Counted from the first letter of the stretch, positions 42,291 through 51,387 are shown. The stretch is DNA of 64,000 bases from Lewinellaceae bacterium (GCA_020636215.1 JACJYG010000004.1:1426001-1490000), one strand, 5' to 3'. Made by a program: numbers and translations. The notes: generated from the letters alone by a model not told the origin.

Positions 42291-44093
42291 TTATCGCTTG
42301 ACCACAAACGAGCTGGACCGGATGCCCTGCTCGGTGCGGATGGTAATATTGTACTGCCCGGCCGGCAACTGGCTGACGTTGAAAGTAGCCTGCTCGGTTT
42401 CGAATACATCCGTGTCGCGGGTCGTATAGATCACGCGGCCGGCATTATCCGTGATTTGGTACACAACAAAGTCAGTCCGCTCCTTGAGATCGAGGTTCAC
42501 CTGAAGTTGCTCAGAAACGGGGTTGGGGAAAAGCTGGAAATCGAAAGTTTCGGCGCCGACTACTTCTTCTGTACTAACTTCCGGAGAGGTTAGAATAACG
42601 CCTGTGGAAACTGCGCCTGTTACGCCCGTAAAGAGGAAGGCTGACTCGAAGTCCGGAATGAGGTCGTTCCAGGTGTTGACCCCCAGGTAACCGTAATCCC
42701 GGTCCGTTAAAGCGCCGGTAGCGGCCCGCAGGTTGGTGTATTGCCCGTAATCGTAGGAAAGATCAAAGCCGAAGTAGAAAAGGTCGGCTCCCTGGTAGCG
42801 TACGCCAATGATGTAATCTTTGTTGTCTTCCGGGATCACTACACCAGTTTCCTCAAAGGTGAAGAAATCCAGTATGGGCAAACGCAATACTGCAGAAGTC
42901 GCCGTCACGTCTTCCGGAAAGGTATAGGTGGAAATGCCAACAATGGATACCTCATCATTGTTGATGGAGCTATCCTGGTTCAAATCGTTCCACTCATATA
43001 CATAAGCCTCCATAGGTACATTGGCCAGGCTTGGCAATCCGGTTAGAACGGCTACGACAATACTATCGATCGTATAATCTTTAGCGTAAGGAAAATTCAG
43101 TACAGACAAGAATTCGACATCACCACCTCCGGAAACAGTATAGTAGATTGTGGTGCGCGGGTCACCTGTAGCCGGATTCCAGCTAGCTTTGGAATAGAGG
43201 TTCTCGCTGATGGTAAATGAAGAAGATATTTGGTTGTCGTTGGTAACTTCCTCTGTACTATCACTGGAAATATTGTAAGTAACTGTGTAGACGCCCAGGT
43301 CGGCGCCCTGACTATTGAATGATGGTTCAAATTCAGGCAGTAGCAGCAGTTCGCTGACTGAATCTGATTCTATAGATGCAGCAGAGCTGGTGGTTTCGTT
43401 GTACACCTCGGTTGCGGCGCCGCCAAACGGCGCAAATTCGATCTGGCCATTGACCGTAAGGTTCGGTGCGGTATTCAAACCGGCATTCAGGGCGCTGGCG
43501 CCCGGTGTGAAGACGAAGTCTCCTTCTGCTTTAATTTGAGAAGCCGGTATGATCCCAAGAGGGGCATTCAGGATATCCGATGCGCTGATCCGAAGGTCAT
43601 TTGAAAATATCAGGGCTCCAATCGAAATATTCACAGCCCCATTTTCTAAAGCGGCCCGAATGAGTTGGCCGTCTTCATAAGACAGCATTACGCTGGGGAT
43701 AGTCACCTGGCCCCCCACAGCTCCGGCGCCCATGGGAGTAGCTCCGGCGCCGGGAGTATTATTGAACACAATAGCGGCAATAGCACCCGCCTGTTCGGCA
43801 TTGAGGCATTTTACGCCAAACTCACAACTACCCCGGTCGATAAGGGCGATCTTTCCATCTAACTCGGTGGCATTGACAGGGGCGTTGCACCCCTGGTTAG
43901 GATTGGCGCTGCCATCATCCACGAAAACAGCGTCGGCTGTCCAGATATCGGTAGTCAGATCTGGGCCGAAGTCGGCTGTAGCATACGTATAAGCCCCCTT
44001 CAGTTCTTCAGGAGCATTGATGAAAACGGTTTGTGCAGACAGAGAAGCTGCAAAAAAATGCAAGGCGATGATTAATGATGTAAACGTTCTCAT
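42291..44093 (-). CDS. T9SS-exported PA-domain surface protein (copy 2)
   Basis: A 600-residue paralogue of the preceding gene with the same order: signal peptide, PA domain (ELDGKIALIDRGSCEFGVKC), beta-rich middle (WNPATGDPRTTI, YEWNDLNQDSSINNDEVSI) and C-terminal sorting domain. The terminal 43 residues, from TRDTDVFETEQATFNVSQLP to the end, are identical in the two proteins. The middle regions differ by scattered substitutions and a small insertion (FNSQGADLG). Function of the pair is unknown. The PA domain suggests partner or substrate binding at the cell surface. Confidence 0.88.
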   Translation of the reverse strand: MRTFTSLIIALHFFAASLSAQTVFINAPEELKGAYTYATADFGPDLTTDIWTADAVFVDDGSANPNQGCNAPVNATELDGKIALIDRGSCEFGVKCLNAEQAGAIAAIVFNNTPGAGATPMGAGAVGGQVTIPSVMLSYEDGQLIRAALENGAVNISIGALIFSNDLRISASDILNAPLGIIPASQIKAEGDFVFTPGASALNAGLNTAPNLTVNGQIEFAPFGGAATEVYNETTSSAASIESDSVSELLLLPEFEPSFNSQGADLGVYTVTYNISSDSTEEVTNDNQISSSFTISENLYSKASWNPATGDPRTTIYYTVSGGGDVEFLSVLNFPYAKDYTIDSIVVAVLTGLPSLANVPMEAYVYEWNDLNQDSSINNDEVSIVGISTYTFPEDVTATSAVLRLPILDFFTFEETGVVIPEDNKDYIIGVRYQGADLFYFGFDLSYDYGQYTNLRAATGALTDRDYGYLGVNTWNDLIPDFESAFLFTGVTGAVSTGVILTSPEVSTEEVVGAETFDFQLFPNPVSEQLQVNLDLKERTDFVVYQITDNAGRVIYTTRDTDVFETEQATFNVSQLPAGQYNITIRTEQGIRSSSFVVKR

Positions 44094-44495
44094 AAGACAA
44101 TTGTATTGGTTAGCAAAGCATAAAGCTTCAAAAAATATTTAATGAACTTCAAAACGGCAAGCTATTATCAAATGCTGCCCCGCAGTCCGGTATCCGGTCC
44201 TTTTGGAAGGTTTTTCAGGGTTGAAATGTTTACGGAACGAGGAGAGTTTTAATCAACTTTTTTAGCGTGTCGCTATAGAAATTTCTGAAGACTTGTTTTT
44301 TAGAAGGTCAAAAGTAAGGAATATTTGAGTTATAGAACACAAAAACTAAGGAGCATAAGTTAAATATGTCGGCGGGCTATCCTAATAGATGTTGGAGAAA
44401 TGATACTACCTAGGCGGCATTTAAATATTATGCCGTATCTTACATAGGTAGCGTAGAAGCCATAGTAAAAAGGGGTGAAACCTATCATCAAACAT
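44094..44495. other. AT-rich divergent intergenic region
   Basis: About 400 bp between the second T9SS gene and the SnoaL-like gene. I see AT-rich sequence suitable for two divergent promoters, but no clear consensus pair, repeat or RNA. Confidence 0.5.
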
Positions 44496-44936
44496 ATGAA
44501 TACGCTCGAACAACTTCTGGCAGAACGGAACATCTTAAAGTCCATCAATCAGCTATTTATCGGCACCGACCGCAAGGATTGGGCGGCTGTCGAAGCTGTT
44601 TTTGCCCCCCAGGTGGTTTTCGACATGACTTCCATGGGTGCGCCGGAAGTGAAACAATTGAGCCCGAAGCAGATTACTGCCGCCTGGGAAGAAGGCCTGA
44701 AGGATATCGAACACCTTCATCATCAAACCGGCAATTTTGAAATGGAAATTGAAGGCGCCCGGGCGCAAGCTTCTTGTTACGGGATTGCTTATCACTATCG
44801 CTCCTGGCCCGATGGCCATAATACCCGGGCCTTCGTTGGAGACTACGCGTTTCAGCTGGTTCTCCAGGACGGGCATTGGCTAATCAACCATTTTCGGTTC
44901 AACCTGAAATTCATCGAAGGGAACCCTGATTTGTAG
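44496..44936 (+). CDS. SnoaL-like / NTF2-fold protein
   Basis: A 146-residue single-domain protein of the cone-shaped SnoaL/NTF2 fold. The N-terminal helix is LAERNILKSINQLFIGTDRKDW, then VEAVFAPQVVFDMTSMG, ITAAWEEGLKDIEHLHHQTGNFEM, SCYGIAYHYR and the final strand GHWLINHFRFNLKFIEGN. The conserved His pair HHQTGN lies in the cavity position seen in many enzymes and binding proteins of this family. Specific activity is unknown. The ATG at 44496 is preferred over an in-frame GTG seven codons upstream. Confidence 0.85.
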   Translation: MNTLEQLLAERNILKSINQLFIGTDRKDWAAVEAVFAPQVVFDMTSMGAPEVKQLSPKQITAAWEEGLKDIEHLHHQTGNFEMEIEGARAQASCYGIAYHYRSWPDGHNTRAFVGDYAFQLVLQDGHWLINHFRFNLKFIEGNPDL

Positions 44937-44976
44937 GTAAGGGGGGCTATAGTTCGCTGCAAACCAATAAAAAACC

Positions 44977-45006
44977 TTGACGACAGCGTTTTTTTCCTGA
45001 TATTTG
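44977..45006 (+). promoter_or_regulatory. promoter of the RNA helicase gene
   Basis: TTG (44977-44979), exactly 19 bp, then GATATTTG (44999-45006), one mismatch from TAnnTTTG. The resulting leader of about 60 nt ends at a TTG start codon. Confidence 0.55.
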
Positions 45007-45072
45007 TAGGGAATATAATGTTGCTGTGTTACAAAGGGCCGGCAACAGATAAAAAAAGTAAAACCGCAGATC

Positions 45073-46404
45073 TTGAAATTTATTGAATTTGGTTTTGAAC
45101 CAGAGTTATTGGAGGGCCTGAATGCGATGGGGTTTGAAACCGCCACACCAGTGCAAGCCCAGGCTATTCCTGCCATTATGGAAGGGCGCGATGTGTTGGC
45201 TTGTGCACAGACCGGCACGGGTAAAACAGCCGCCTTCCTGCTTCCCATTCTGAATGAATTGACGAAAAACCCCAATGAGGGGGTCGATACCATCATCATG
45301 GAGCCAACCCGGGAGTTGGCCGTTCAGGTCGATAACCAATTGGAAGCGCTTTCCTATTTCACGCCGGTCAGTTCCATTGCCGTTTACGGTGGCCGGGATG
45401 GCCATGCGATGGAACAGGAAAAGCGGGCGTTGAAACGTGGCGCCAATATTATTGTAGCCACGCCAGGCCGCTTGCTGGCTCACCTTAGCATGGGCTACGT
45501 TAACCTGAAATCCGTCCGGCACCTCATCCTCGATGAAGGCGACCGTATGCTCGATATGGGTTTTGCACCCGATATCATGGACATCGTCAATCAGTTGCCC
45601 CGCGAGCGGCAAACCTTGTTGTTTTCAGCAACTATGCCGCAATTGATCCGCCAGTTTGCCAAACAATTGATGCGCGAAAGGCCGGCTGAGGTCAGTGTCG
45701 CTATTTCCAAGCCTGCCGAGAATATCCTCCAGCTTGCTTATGAGGTGGACGACAGCGGAAAGATCCGGCTGACGGAGAAGATTTTGGAAAACAACAAGCG
45801 CCTGCAGCGCGTGCTTATCTTCGCCGGCACCAAAAAAGTGGTGCGGGAGCTGGCAGCCAGCCTTAATCGCCGCGGGCTGGACGTGGGCGCAATTTCCTCC
45901 GACCTGGCTCAGGATGAACGGGAAGCACAGCTACAGGCTTTTACCGGTGGTTCCCAGCCCATCCTCGTCGCCACTGACGTTTTGTCCCGAGGCATCGACG
46001 TCAAGGGCATCGATGCGGTCATCAATTACGATGTGCCGGGTGATGCTGAAGATTATGTACACCGCATCGGCCGAACGGCCCGCGCCGAGGCATCCGGTAT
46101 GGCCTTTACTTTTGTGAATCATAAAGACCGGGGCCGTTTCAAGCGCATTGAAGAACTGATCGAGATGAAGATCCGCATCCTGCCCCTGCCGGATGAGTTG
46201 GCTGACGCTAAACCGAGGCCAGGCAGTGGCGGCAGCGGTGGTGGCGGTGGAAGAGGGCGGGGCCGTGGTGGCAACCAGGGCAGACGAGGCTCTTCCGGCC
46301 CCCGGCAAAGCGCAAAAGCAGGCCAGGACAGGAGAGGCGGTGGCGACAATCGCCGCAAGGGAAGCCGCGGGCCTAGAAAAGATGGCGGCGGAAATCAGAA
46401 ATAG
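45073..46404 (+). CDS. DEAD-box-type RNA helicase with DEGD motif II
   Basis: A 443-residue ATP-dependent RNA helicase of the RhlE/DeaD type. The frame has a stop codon at 45016 and no ATG before the Q-motif, so the TTG at 45073 is the only start that keeps FIEFGFEPELLEGL and the Q-motif TATPVQAQAIP. Motif I is AQTGTGKT (45-52), then PTREL (78-82) and TPGR (130-133). Motif II reads D154-E-G-D157 instead of DEAD. SAT, DVLSRGIDVKGID and HRIGRTAR follow. The last 65 residues are a basic Gly/Arg-rich tail (RGG-like) for RNA binding. Confidence 0.95.
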   Translation: MKFIEFGFEPELLEGLNAMGFETATPVQAQAIPAIMEGRDVLACAQTGTGKTAAFLLPILNELTKNPNEGVDTIIMEPTRELAVQVDNQLEALSYFTPVSSIAVYGGRDGHAMEQEKRALKRGANIIVATPGRLLAHLSMGYVNLKSVRHLILDEGDRMLDMGFAPDIMDIVNQLPRERQTLLFSATMPQLIRQFAKQLMRERPAEVSVAISKPAENILQLAYEVDDSGKIRLTEKILENNKRLQRVLIFAGTKKVVRELAASLNRRGLDVGAISSDLAQDEREAQLQAFTGGSQPILVATDVLSRGIDVKGIDAVINYDVPGDAEDYVHRIGRTARAEASGMAFTFVNHKDRGRFKRIEELIEMKIRILPLPDELADAKPRPGSGGSGGGGGRGRGRGGNQGRRGSSGPRQSAKAGQDRRGGGDNRRKGSRGPRKDGGGNQK

Positions 46405-46422
46405 GATTGTGTTTAATTGTTG

Positions 46423-46502
46423 TTTTTATCATCATTATGGAAATAATGATCATTTTTATAATGATGATAAAAATAATGATGTCATTTATAATGATTATTT
46501 TT
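46423..46502. repeat. AT-rich palindrome with 15-bp periodic ATAATGAT units; likely terminator
   Basis: A perfect 16-bp inverted repeat (46423-46438 with 46458-46473) lies between convergent genes and should terminate both. Superimposed on it, ATAATGAT occurs at 46443, 46458, 46473 and 46488, exactly 15 bp apart. The last unit overlaps the stop codon of the acyltransferase gene. Confidence 0.75.
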
Positions 46503-47643
46503 TGCTACTATTCAGGAATTTGTCCAGAGGCGCTTCAAATAGCCGGTATTCTTTCACCACCTCTCCATTCAGCCGTTGAATCATCCGGTTCATGGCGTCA
46601 TTGCTTTTCATGACATAGCAGGCTTCTGCTCCATCGATGCCACATGCTTGTACATATCTGGATATCCGGGAATAAAAGCACCAGTCGATGCCAGATTTTC
46701 GGAAAGCGGGAATGACGCCAAGGATGAGTATCCGGATGCCATTTATTTTTCGTCTGCTGCCCAGCAGGTGGCGCCAGCCGAAAGGAAATAATTTCCCATT
46801 CCGGATCTTTTTGAATACCTGATTGGCGTCGGGCAGGCTAACGAGATAGCCGATAATTTGAGAGTCCATTTCGGCGAGCAGGACATTTTCGGGGGCCACC
46901 AGTTGGCGAATATCGTTAGCCATATGCTGGAATTCCGCCTCAGTTAGCGGAACAAACCCCCAGTTTCCTTCATTGGCTTCGTTGTAAGCCAGGCGCATCC
47001 GGGAAATATCAGTGTCAAATTTTTTAAAGTTGATAGGCCGGATGGTTATCCCCTTTTGATTCAATCGTTTTTCCAATAGCGCGGCTTTGGCATGAATGCC
47101 TTCCGGTAGCTTGCTATGGGTGAGGTAGTAGGAAGACAGCTCAAGAATGGGGGAAAACCCGTTGGCCAGGAGTAAATCCTGATAATAGGGGAAATTGTAG
47201 GGCATCATAATCATGGGGCTCGAATCAAAGCCCCGGATGAGGACGCCTACAGATTCGTTGGTCGTGAAATTTTCCGGGCCGATCATTTTGGTTAACTGGA
47301 ATCTATTGAGGAAGCGGGCGACTGCGGCCAGAAGGGCGTGGGCAATCGTGGGGTCGTTCTCCGCATCAAAAAAACCGAAGAAACCATCCTGTCCGCCTTG
47401 GTAGAGCAGGTGCATGCGGTTGACGATGGCGGCGATCCTACCCACCGCAACCCCCTCCCGCCGCGCCAGAAAATAAGCCGCTTCAGAGTGTTGGAAAAAG
47501 GGGTTACGGTTGTGGTCCAATTGCCAGCGCTGCATGGCATTGAGTTGAGGCACATAAAATGGGGCATCCCGGTACAACTGATGTGGAAACCGTATGAATT
47601 GCTGCAGTTCTTTTCGGGTTTGCACCTTTACTATTTCGATCAT
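46495..47643 (-). CDS. YghO-like GNAT superfamily acyltransferase
   Basis: A 382-residue cytoplasmic protein resembling the YghO-type branch of GNAT N-acyltransferases. Markers are FIRFPHQLYRDAPFYVPQL at the N terminus, FLARREGVAVGRIAAIVNR, GFFGFFDAENDP, GPENFTTNESVGVLIRGFDSSPMIMMPYN and, in the C-terminal GNAT half, RMRLAYNEANEGNWGFVPLT and GVIPAFRKSGIDWCFY. It is the last gene of a four-gene minus-strand operon, 21 bp after a B12 radical SAM gene. The substrate is unknown. A role in acylating the product of the radical SAM enzymes is inference. Confidence 0.85.
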   Translation of the reverse strand: MIEIVKVQTRKELQQFIRFPHQLYRDAPFYVPQLNAMQRWQLDHNRNPFFQHSEAAYFLARREGVAVGRIAAIVNRMHLLYQGGQDGFFGFFDAENDPTIAHALLAAVARFLNRFQLTKMIGPENFTTNESVGVLIRGFDSSPMIMMPYNFPYYQDLLLANGFSPILELSSYYLTHSKLPEGIHAKAALLEKRLNQKGITIRPINFKKFDTDISRMRLAYNEANEGNWGFVPLTEAEFQHMANDIRQLVAPENVLLAEMDSQIIGYLVSLPDANQVFKKIRNGKLFPFGWRHLLGSRRKINGIRILILGVIPAFRKSGIDWCFYSRISRYVQACGIDGAEACYVMKSNDAMNRMIQRLNGEVVKEYRLFEAPLDKFLNSSKK

Positions 47644-47664
47644 AAGGCTTTGACTTCGCGATGT

Positions 47665-48987
47665 TCATAAAATATTTGGCGCATCGCCCCGGCGGATGAA
47701 GCGCAGGTAGTTCAGGTTGACGAAAAAGGCAAAAATATAAGCCAGGGGGCGTTTGAAGAACAAGGGATGGAAGACCGTCCGACGGAGGATATTGGGAATG
47801 GAATATACTCTTTTGTACAACCACCAGTACATCCTGTCGAGTTCTTCCGGGCTGATCCGGGCTGGGGTATGGACGGCATGGGTAGCCGTGTAGTAGCGGT
47901 AGTCTTCGTGCAACAACCGGCCCTCGGCGCGGTATTCCTCGTACAACTCCGAGCCGGGCATTGGCGTCATGATATAAAACTTGGGCAGGGGAATCCGAGC
48001 CCGCATCACAAAGTCGTAGGTAGCCCGAATGGAGGCTTCGGTGTCTCCGTCGGTCCCGAGGATCATCTCTGTGGCGATGAGGATGCCCTGCCGGCTGATG
48101 CGATCCAGCATTTCCTCGTGCTCGCTAACGCGCATCCATTGCTTGTTCAGTTTATCGAGCCCCTCCTGGGAGATACTTTCAATGCCGATGCTCAGGATAC
48201 GGCAACCCGATTCGGCCGCCAGTTTGAGCAGATGGGGTTTCTTAGCCAAGAGGACAGAACATTGGCTGGCCCACAACATATGGAGGGGTTTGATCTGTCG
48301 GCACAATTCCTCAAAAAAATGAGGGTTGCCAATGATGTTGTCGTCAAGCAGAAAAAAGGCCTTTACCCCCAGCTCCTTCACCCGCCTGATGTCGCGCATG
48401 ACTTCCTCAACCGGACGGTGGAGATAGCGCCTTTGGTACAGGCAATAGATTGAACAGTAACTGCAGGCGTGTGGGCAGCCTCGGCCGGCCTGAACCGGCA
48501 GCATGAATCCGATTTTCTTTTTGAGGATCAGCTCGTATTTCGGTAACGGCAGATTGCACAGTTTGTCTATGGGCAGTTTATACACCTTTTGCAGGCGCCC
48601 CTGTTCATAGTCCATCAGCATTTGCGGATAGGCAATTTCCGCATCTCCGATGATAACACTATCGCAGTATGGGGCGACATAGTCCGGGATCATGGAAGGC
48701 ATATACCCGCCCATAACAACGGTTTTACCGCGTTTTTTAAATTCCTTGGCGATATCGATGGCGCGGAAAACAGCCTGTCCCATCGCGCCAATCCCCACGA
48801 TATCGGCATCAGACTCAAAATCTACGTCTTCCACTACTTCCAGGCAGGCCTCCACTGTCCAATGTGTGGGCGTCATAGCAGCGAGCAGGGGGAACACCAG
48901 GCCTGGAAGGAAGATGCGCTTCTGTTGCAGCAGCCCCGTGCCATCCTCACTATACTGTGTGGCTTGTATGAGTAATATCTTCGGCAT
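47665..48987 (-). CDS. B12-binding-domain radical SAM protein (operon gene 3)
   Basis: A 440-residue enzyme of the BchE/HpnJ-like class. The N-terminal cobalamin-type Rossmann domain (about 1-135; VVMGGYMPSMIP, SVIIGDAEIAYPQML) lacks a visible D-x-H-x2-G ligand motif, as do many of this class. The radical SAM domain has the 4Fe-4S motif C171-P-H-A-C175-S-Y-C178, GIESISQEGLDKLNKQ and TEMILGTDGDTEAS. It likely performs a radical methylation or rearrangement. The C terminus is basic and hydrophobic, suggesting membrane association. It overlaps the preceding radical SAM gene by 38 bp. Confidence 0.9.
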   Translation of the reverse strand: MPKILLIQATQYSEDGTGLLQQKRIFLPGLVFPLLAAMTPTHWTVEACLEVVEDVDFESDADIVGIGAMGQAVFRAIDIAKEFKKRGKTVVMGGYMPSMIPDYVAPYCDSVIIGDAEIAYPQMLMDYEQGRLQKVYKLPIDKLCNLPLPKYELILKKKIGFMLPVQAGRGCPHACSYCSIYCLYQRRYLHRPVEEVMRDIRRVKELGVKAFFLLDDNIIGNPHFFEELCRQIKPLHMLWASQCSVLLAKKPHLLKLAAESGCRILSIGIESISQEGLDKLNKQWMRVSEHEEMLDRISRQGILIATEMILGTDGDTEASIRATYDFVMRARIPLPKFYIMTPMPGSELYEEYRAEGRLLHEDYRYYTATHAVHTPARISPEELDRMYWWLYKRVYSIPNILRRTVFHPLFFKRPLAYIFAFFVNLNYLRFIRRGDAPNIL

Positions 48988-50350
48988 AACTGGAGGCTTC
49001 CTCGATCCTTTTTAAATATTGTTGTCTTACCCGGCGGATACCTTTGGCCAGCTTCCACTGCATGCGCAGGGGATGGCGAACGGCCAGGCTAAGCATATTG
49101 GCGGGGTTGAAAACGATGCGTTCGTATAAATGCAGAATTTGCGCATAATACTCCCGGAGGCTCATTTTTTCAGGCCGAATGGCCACGTGGGCCAGGTCCC
49201 AACGGGCATAATCATCGTGCCGGATGGCCAGATGCTCGTCGGGGACTTCAATGCCGGTGCCCTTGAGTGGGGTGAGCGGCTGTAGATTAACGAATTTGAT
49301 GCCCAGTTCCAGCATTTTGTCGCCTGCCCTCTGAAAATGCCCGGCATCCCAGTTGGGAGCTGTAATCACTGCCGCGTAACAATCCACCCCGTAACGGTTC
49401 AAGACTTTCATGGCCCGCTCATTGATATCGCGGCTGCTGTGTTTGTTGTAGTGCTCCAGTTCCTCGTCATCGAAGGATTCCAGTCCGACAATGACTGTGC
49501 GCAAGCCTACCGCTCTGAATTCCCGAATGAGTTCCGGATAACGGATAATAAAATCAGCCCGCCCGTAGACGAGATACCGCTTGCGGATGTTATGGGCCTT
49601 GAGCATATTGATGAATGCCGCGACTCTTTTCGGTGAGAGGAGAAAATCATCGTCAACGATGTAGACTTCTTTCTCCCGGATCGAAAACAATTCTTCCAGC
49701 ACATCCTCCAGTGGACGGGCAAAATAATGATCATCGGTTATCTTTCGGCAGAAACAAAAGTTGCACTGGTACGGACAGCCAAAAGCGGTTTTCATCAGGG
49801 CCACTTTGTCATGGAAAACGTAGAAGTATTTGTGCCGGTAGCGGGCAGTCAGCTCGCGGCGGGGAAGGGGAAAGTAGAAGTCGTAAGGGGGCAGCAGCTG
49901 GGGCCGGTGGGCTTCCCCCGGGCGCAACACCCCGGCGGGAAATGGAGCGCCGTATTTCAGATGATCCAATAGTTGTGGGAAAGCGCGGGTAGCGTTGCGC
50001 ACGACACGAAAATCCACATCAGGGGAGTCGATGTCTTCCGGGAATTTTTCCACGTGCACCCCTCCGACCACCGTCTTAACATTCGGCAACGCGGCTTTGG
50101 CTTTCCGGCAGTAATCCATCATTACAGGGAGATGGGTAATGTATCCGGTGGTGCAGAAAAGTTCCGGACGGAAATCCCGCAGAAAATACTCCAATGGCTG
50201 TTTTTCCAGGATCATATCGACGATGAGCAGTTCGTCTTCCGGGCTGGCCAGGGCGGCCAGCACTTCCAGTTCCAGAGGCTCTACGATCATGAGGTGTTGC
50301 AGGCCAATGGTAAGGGGGGACGGTTGGGGGCGTACAAGTATTATTTTCAT
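48950..50350 (-). CDS. B12-binding-domain radical SAM protein (operon gene 2)
   Basis: A 466-residue paralogous-class enzyme. The N-terminal cobalamin-type domain (about 1-150, IILVRPQPSP..VVGGVHVEKFPEDI) again has no D-x-H-x2-G motif. The cluster motif is C192-P-Y-Q-C196-N-F-C199, followed by EVYIVDDDFLLSPKRV and TVIVGLESFDDEELEHYNKH. The chosen ATG at 50350 overlaps the upstream gene's stop by 4 bp (ATGA), a mark of translational coupling. An additional C201 follows the cluster. Two different B12 radical SAM enzymes in one operon suggest successive steps on one substrate. Confidence 0.9.
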   Translation of the reverse strand: MKIILVRPQPSPLTIGLQHLMIVEPLELEVLAALASPEDELLIVDMILEKQPLEYFLRDFRPELFCTTGYITHLPVMMDYCRKAKAALPNVKTVVGGVHVEKFPEDIDSPDVDFRVVRNATRAFPQLLDHLKYGAPFPAGVLRPGEAHRPQLLPPYDFYFPLPRRELTARYRHKYFYVFHDKVALMKTAFGCPYQCNFCFCRKITDDHYFARPLEDVLEELFSIREKEVYIVDDDFLLSPKRVAAFINMLKAHNIRKRYLVYGRADFIIRYPELIREFRAVGLRTVIVGLESFDDEELEHYNKHSSRDINERAMKVLNRYGVDCYAAVITAPNWDAGHFQRAGDKMLELGIKFVNLQPLTPLKGTGIEVPDEHLAIRHDDYARWDLAHVAIRPEKMSLREYYAQILHLYERIVFNPANMLSLAVRHPLRMQWKLAKGIRRVRQQYLKRIEEASSYAEDITHTSHTV

Positions 50351-51387
50351 GGCGCCGAAATTATTGTTGCCTGGGGAAGCGGTTGCTTGAAAACATGTAC
50401 TTCCGGACGGGCAGAGCGGTAGCTTATCCATCGTTTGCCTTTCCGGAGCAGCCACAGGAGGAGCGGATTGCGGTGGTAGAGAAACATTGCCTTGGGATGA
50501 AGGGATGCTCCTAATTTCAACTTTGGGACTTCGGCTGTTTGCCCAAAATCAATAACGGAAAATCCATCTTCTATACCTCTCCGAAGGATGCAGAGCAGGT
50601 TGTTGAAATAAGACTGGAATTCAGGTAGCAGATTGTAATCATGGCCGCCGAAGAAGAAGAAAAGCCGGCCCTCATCTTCGCAATTAATATGCCAGCAAAG
50701 GAGCCTGTCCGCTTGCCAACAACTGACGAGGTAAAAGTTGTCGGGCAGGTTGCGGAAGAAGGATTCTGAAAGCACTTCCAGCTTGCTGTCCGTTCGTTGG
50801 AGTATGTCGAGGTATAAGCAGTGGTGTTCGGGGGTAAAAGCCTGACAGGAAGTGCGCTGCGTTTCAACCTCCCGGAACCTATCCTGTAGTTGCATGACAC
50901 GTCGGCGATAGGGCGACCGCAGCTGCGAAAGGTAATCAGCCCAATTGGAAAAAGTGTGCTCCAGCTCGATACCAGGCAGCATACTCATAGAAACGGCGGG
51001 ATAGGGATCGATCTCCTGCGTCACGTTTAATCCCAGTATAAGTCCCTGCTCCCGCTTTAGGATATAATGGATGAGCTGCTGTACGGCATCCTCATCGGCT
51101 CCCAGGATGCCCGGTGCGGATACAGAGGCGGGCAGGCCTATTACCTGCATGCTCACCGGGCTGGGAATATGGCTGAAGGTTAGCAGGTCGATACGAAGGG
51201 TGTATACTACTGCCCCCGCCAACATAGCCGCTCCTTGATAAAAGGCATAATACCGCTGTCGGCAAGGATTGTACTGTTCAGTATATTGGAGAAAGTCTTT
51301 TTTCTGGAAGTAACAGCCCGCGAGTTCATCCCATTCCTTCTCCAAAGAACGGGCATTGGAAAACTGGCACACTCGGTAGCGTTCCAT
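50347..51387 (-). CDS. FemAB/GNAT-like acyltransferase (operon gene 1)
   Basis: A 346-residue protein with the double-GNAT layout of FemAB-type or 'peptidoglycan biosynthesis/recognition' transferases. Markers are FSNARSLEKEWDELAGCYFQKKDFLQYTE at the start, RSPYRRRVMQLQDRFREVE in the middle, then FYLVSCWQADRLLCWHINCEDEGRLFFFFGGHDYNLLPEFQSYFNNLL and the final DFGQTAEVPKLKLGASLHPKAMFLYHRNPL. It probably moves an acyl or aminoacyl group. It heads the four-gene operon and is coupled to the next gene by a 4-bp overlap. The natural acceptor cannot be told from sequence. Confidence 0.8.
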   Translation of the reverse strand: MERYRVCQFSNARSLEKEWDELAGCYFQKKDFLQYTEQYNPCRQRYYAFYQGAAMLAGAVVYTLRIDLLTFSHIPSPVSMQVIGLPASVSAPGILGADEDAVQQLIHYILKREQGLILGLNVTQEIDPYPAVSMSMLPGIELEHTFSNWADYLSQLRSPYRRRVMQLQDRFREVETQRTSCQAFTPEHHCLYLDILQRTDSKLEVLSESFFRNLPDNFYLVSCWQADRLLCWHINCEDEGRLFFFFGGHDYNLLPEFQSYFNNLLCILRRGIEDGFSVIDFGQTAEVPKLKLGASLHPKAMFLYHRNPLLLWLLRKGKRWISYRSARPEVHVFKQPLPQATIISAP

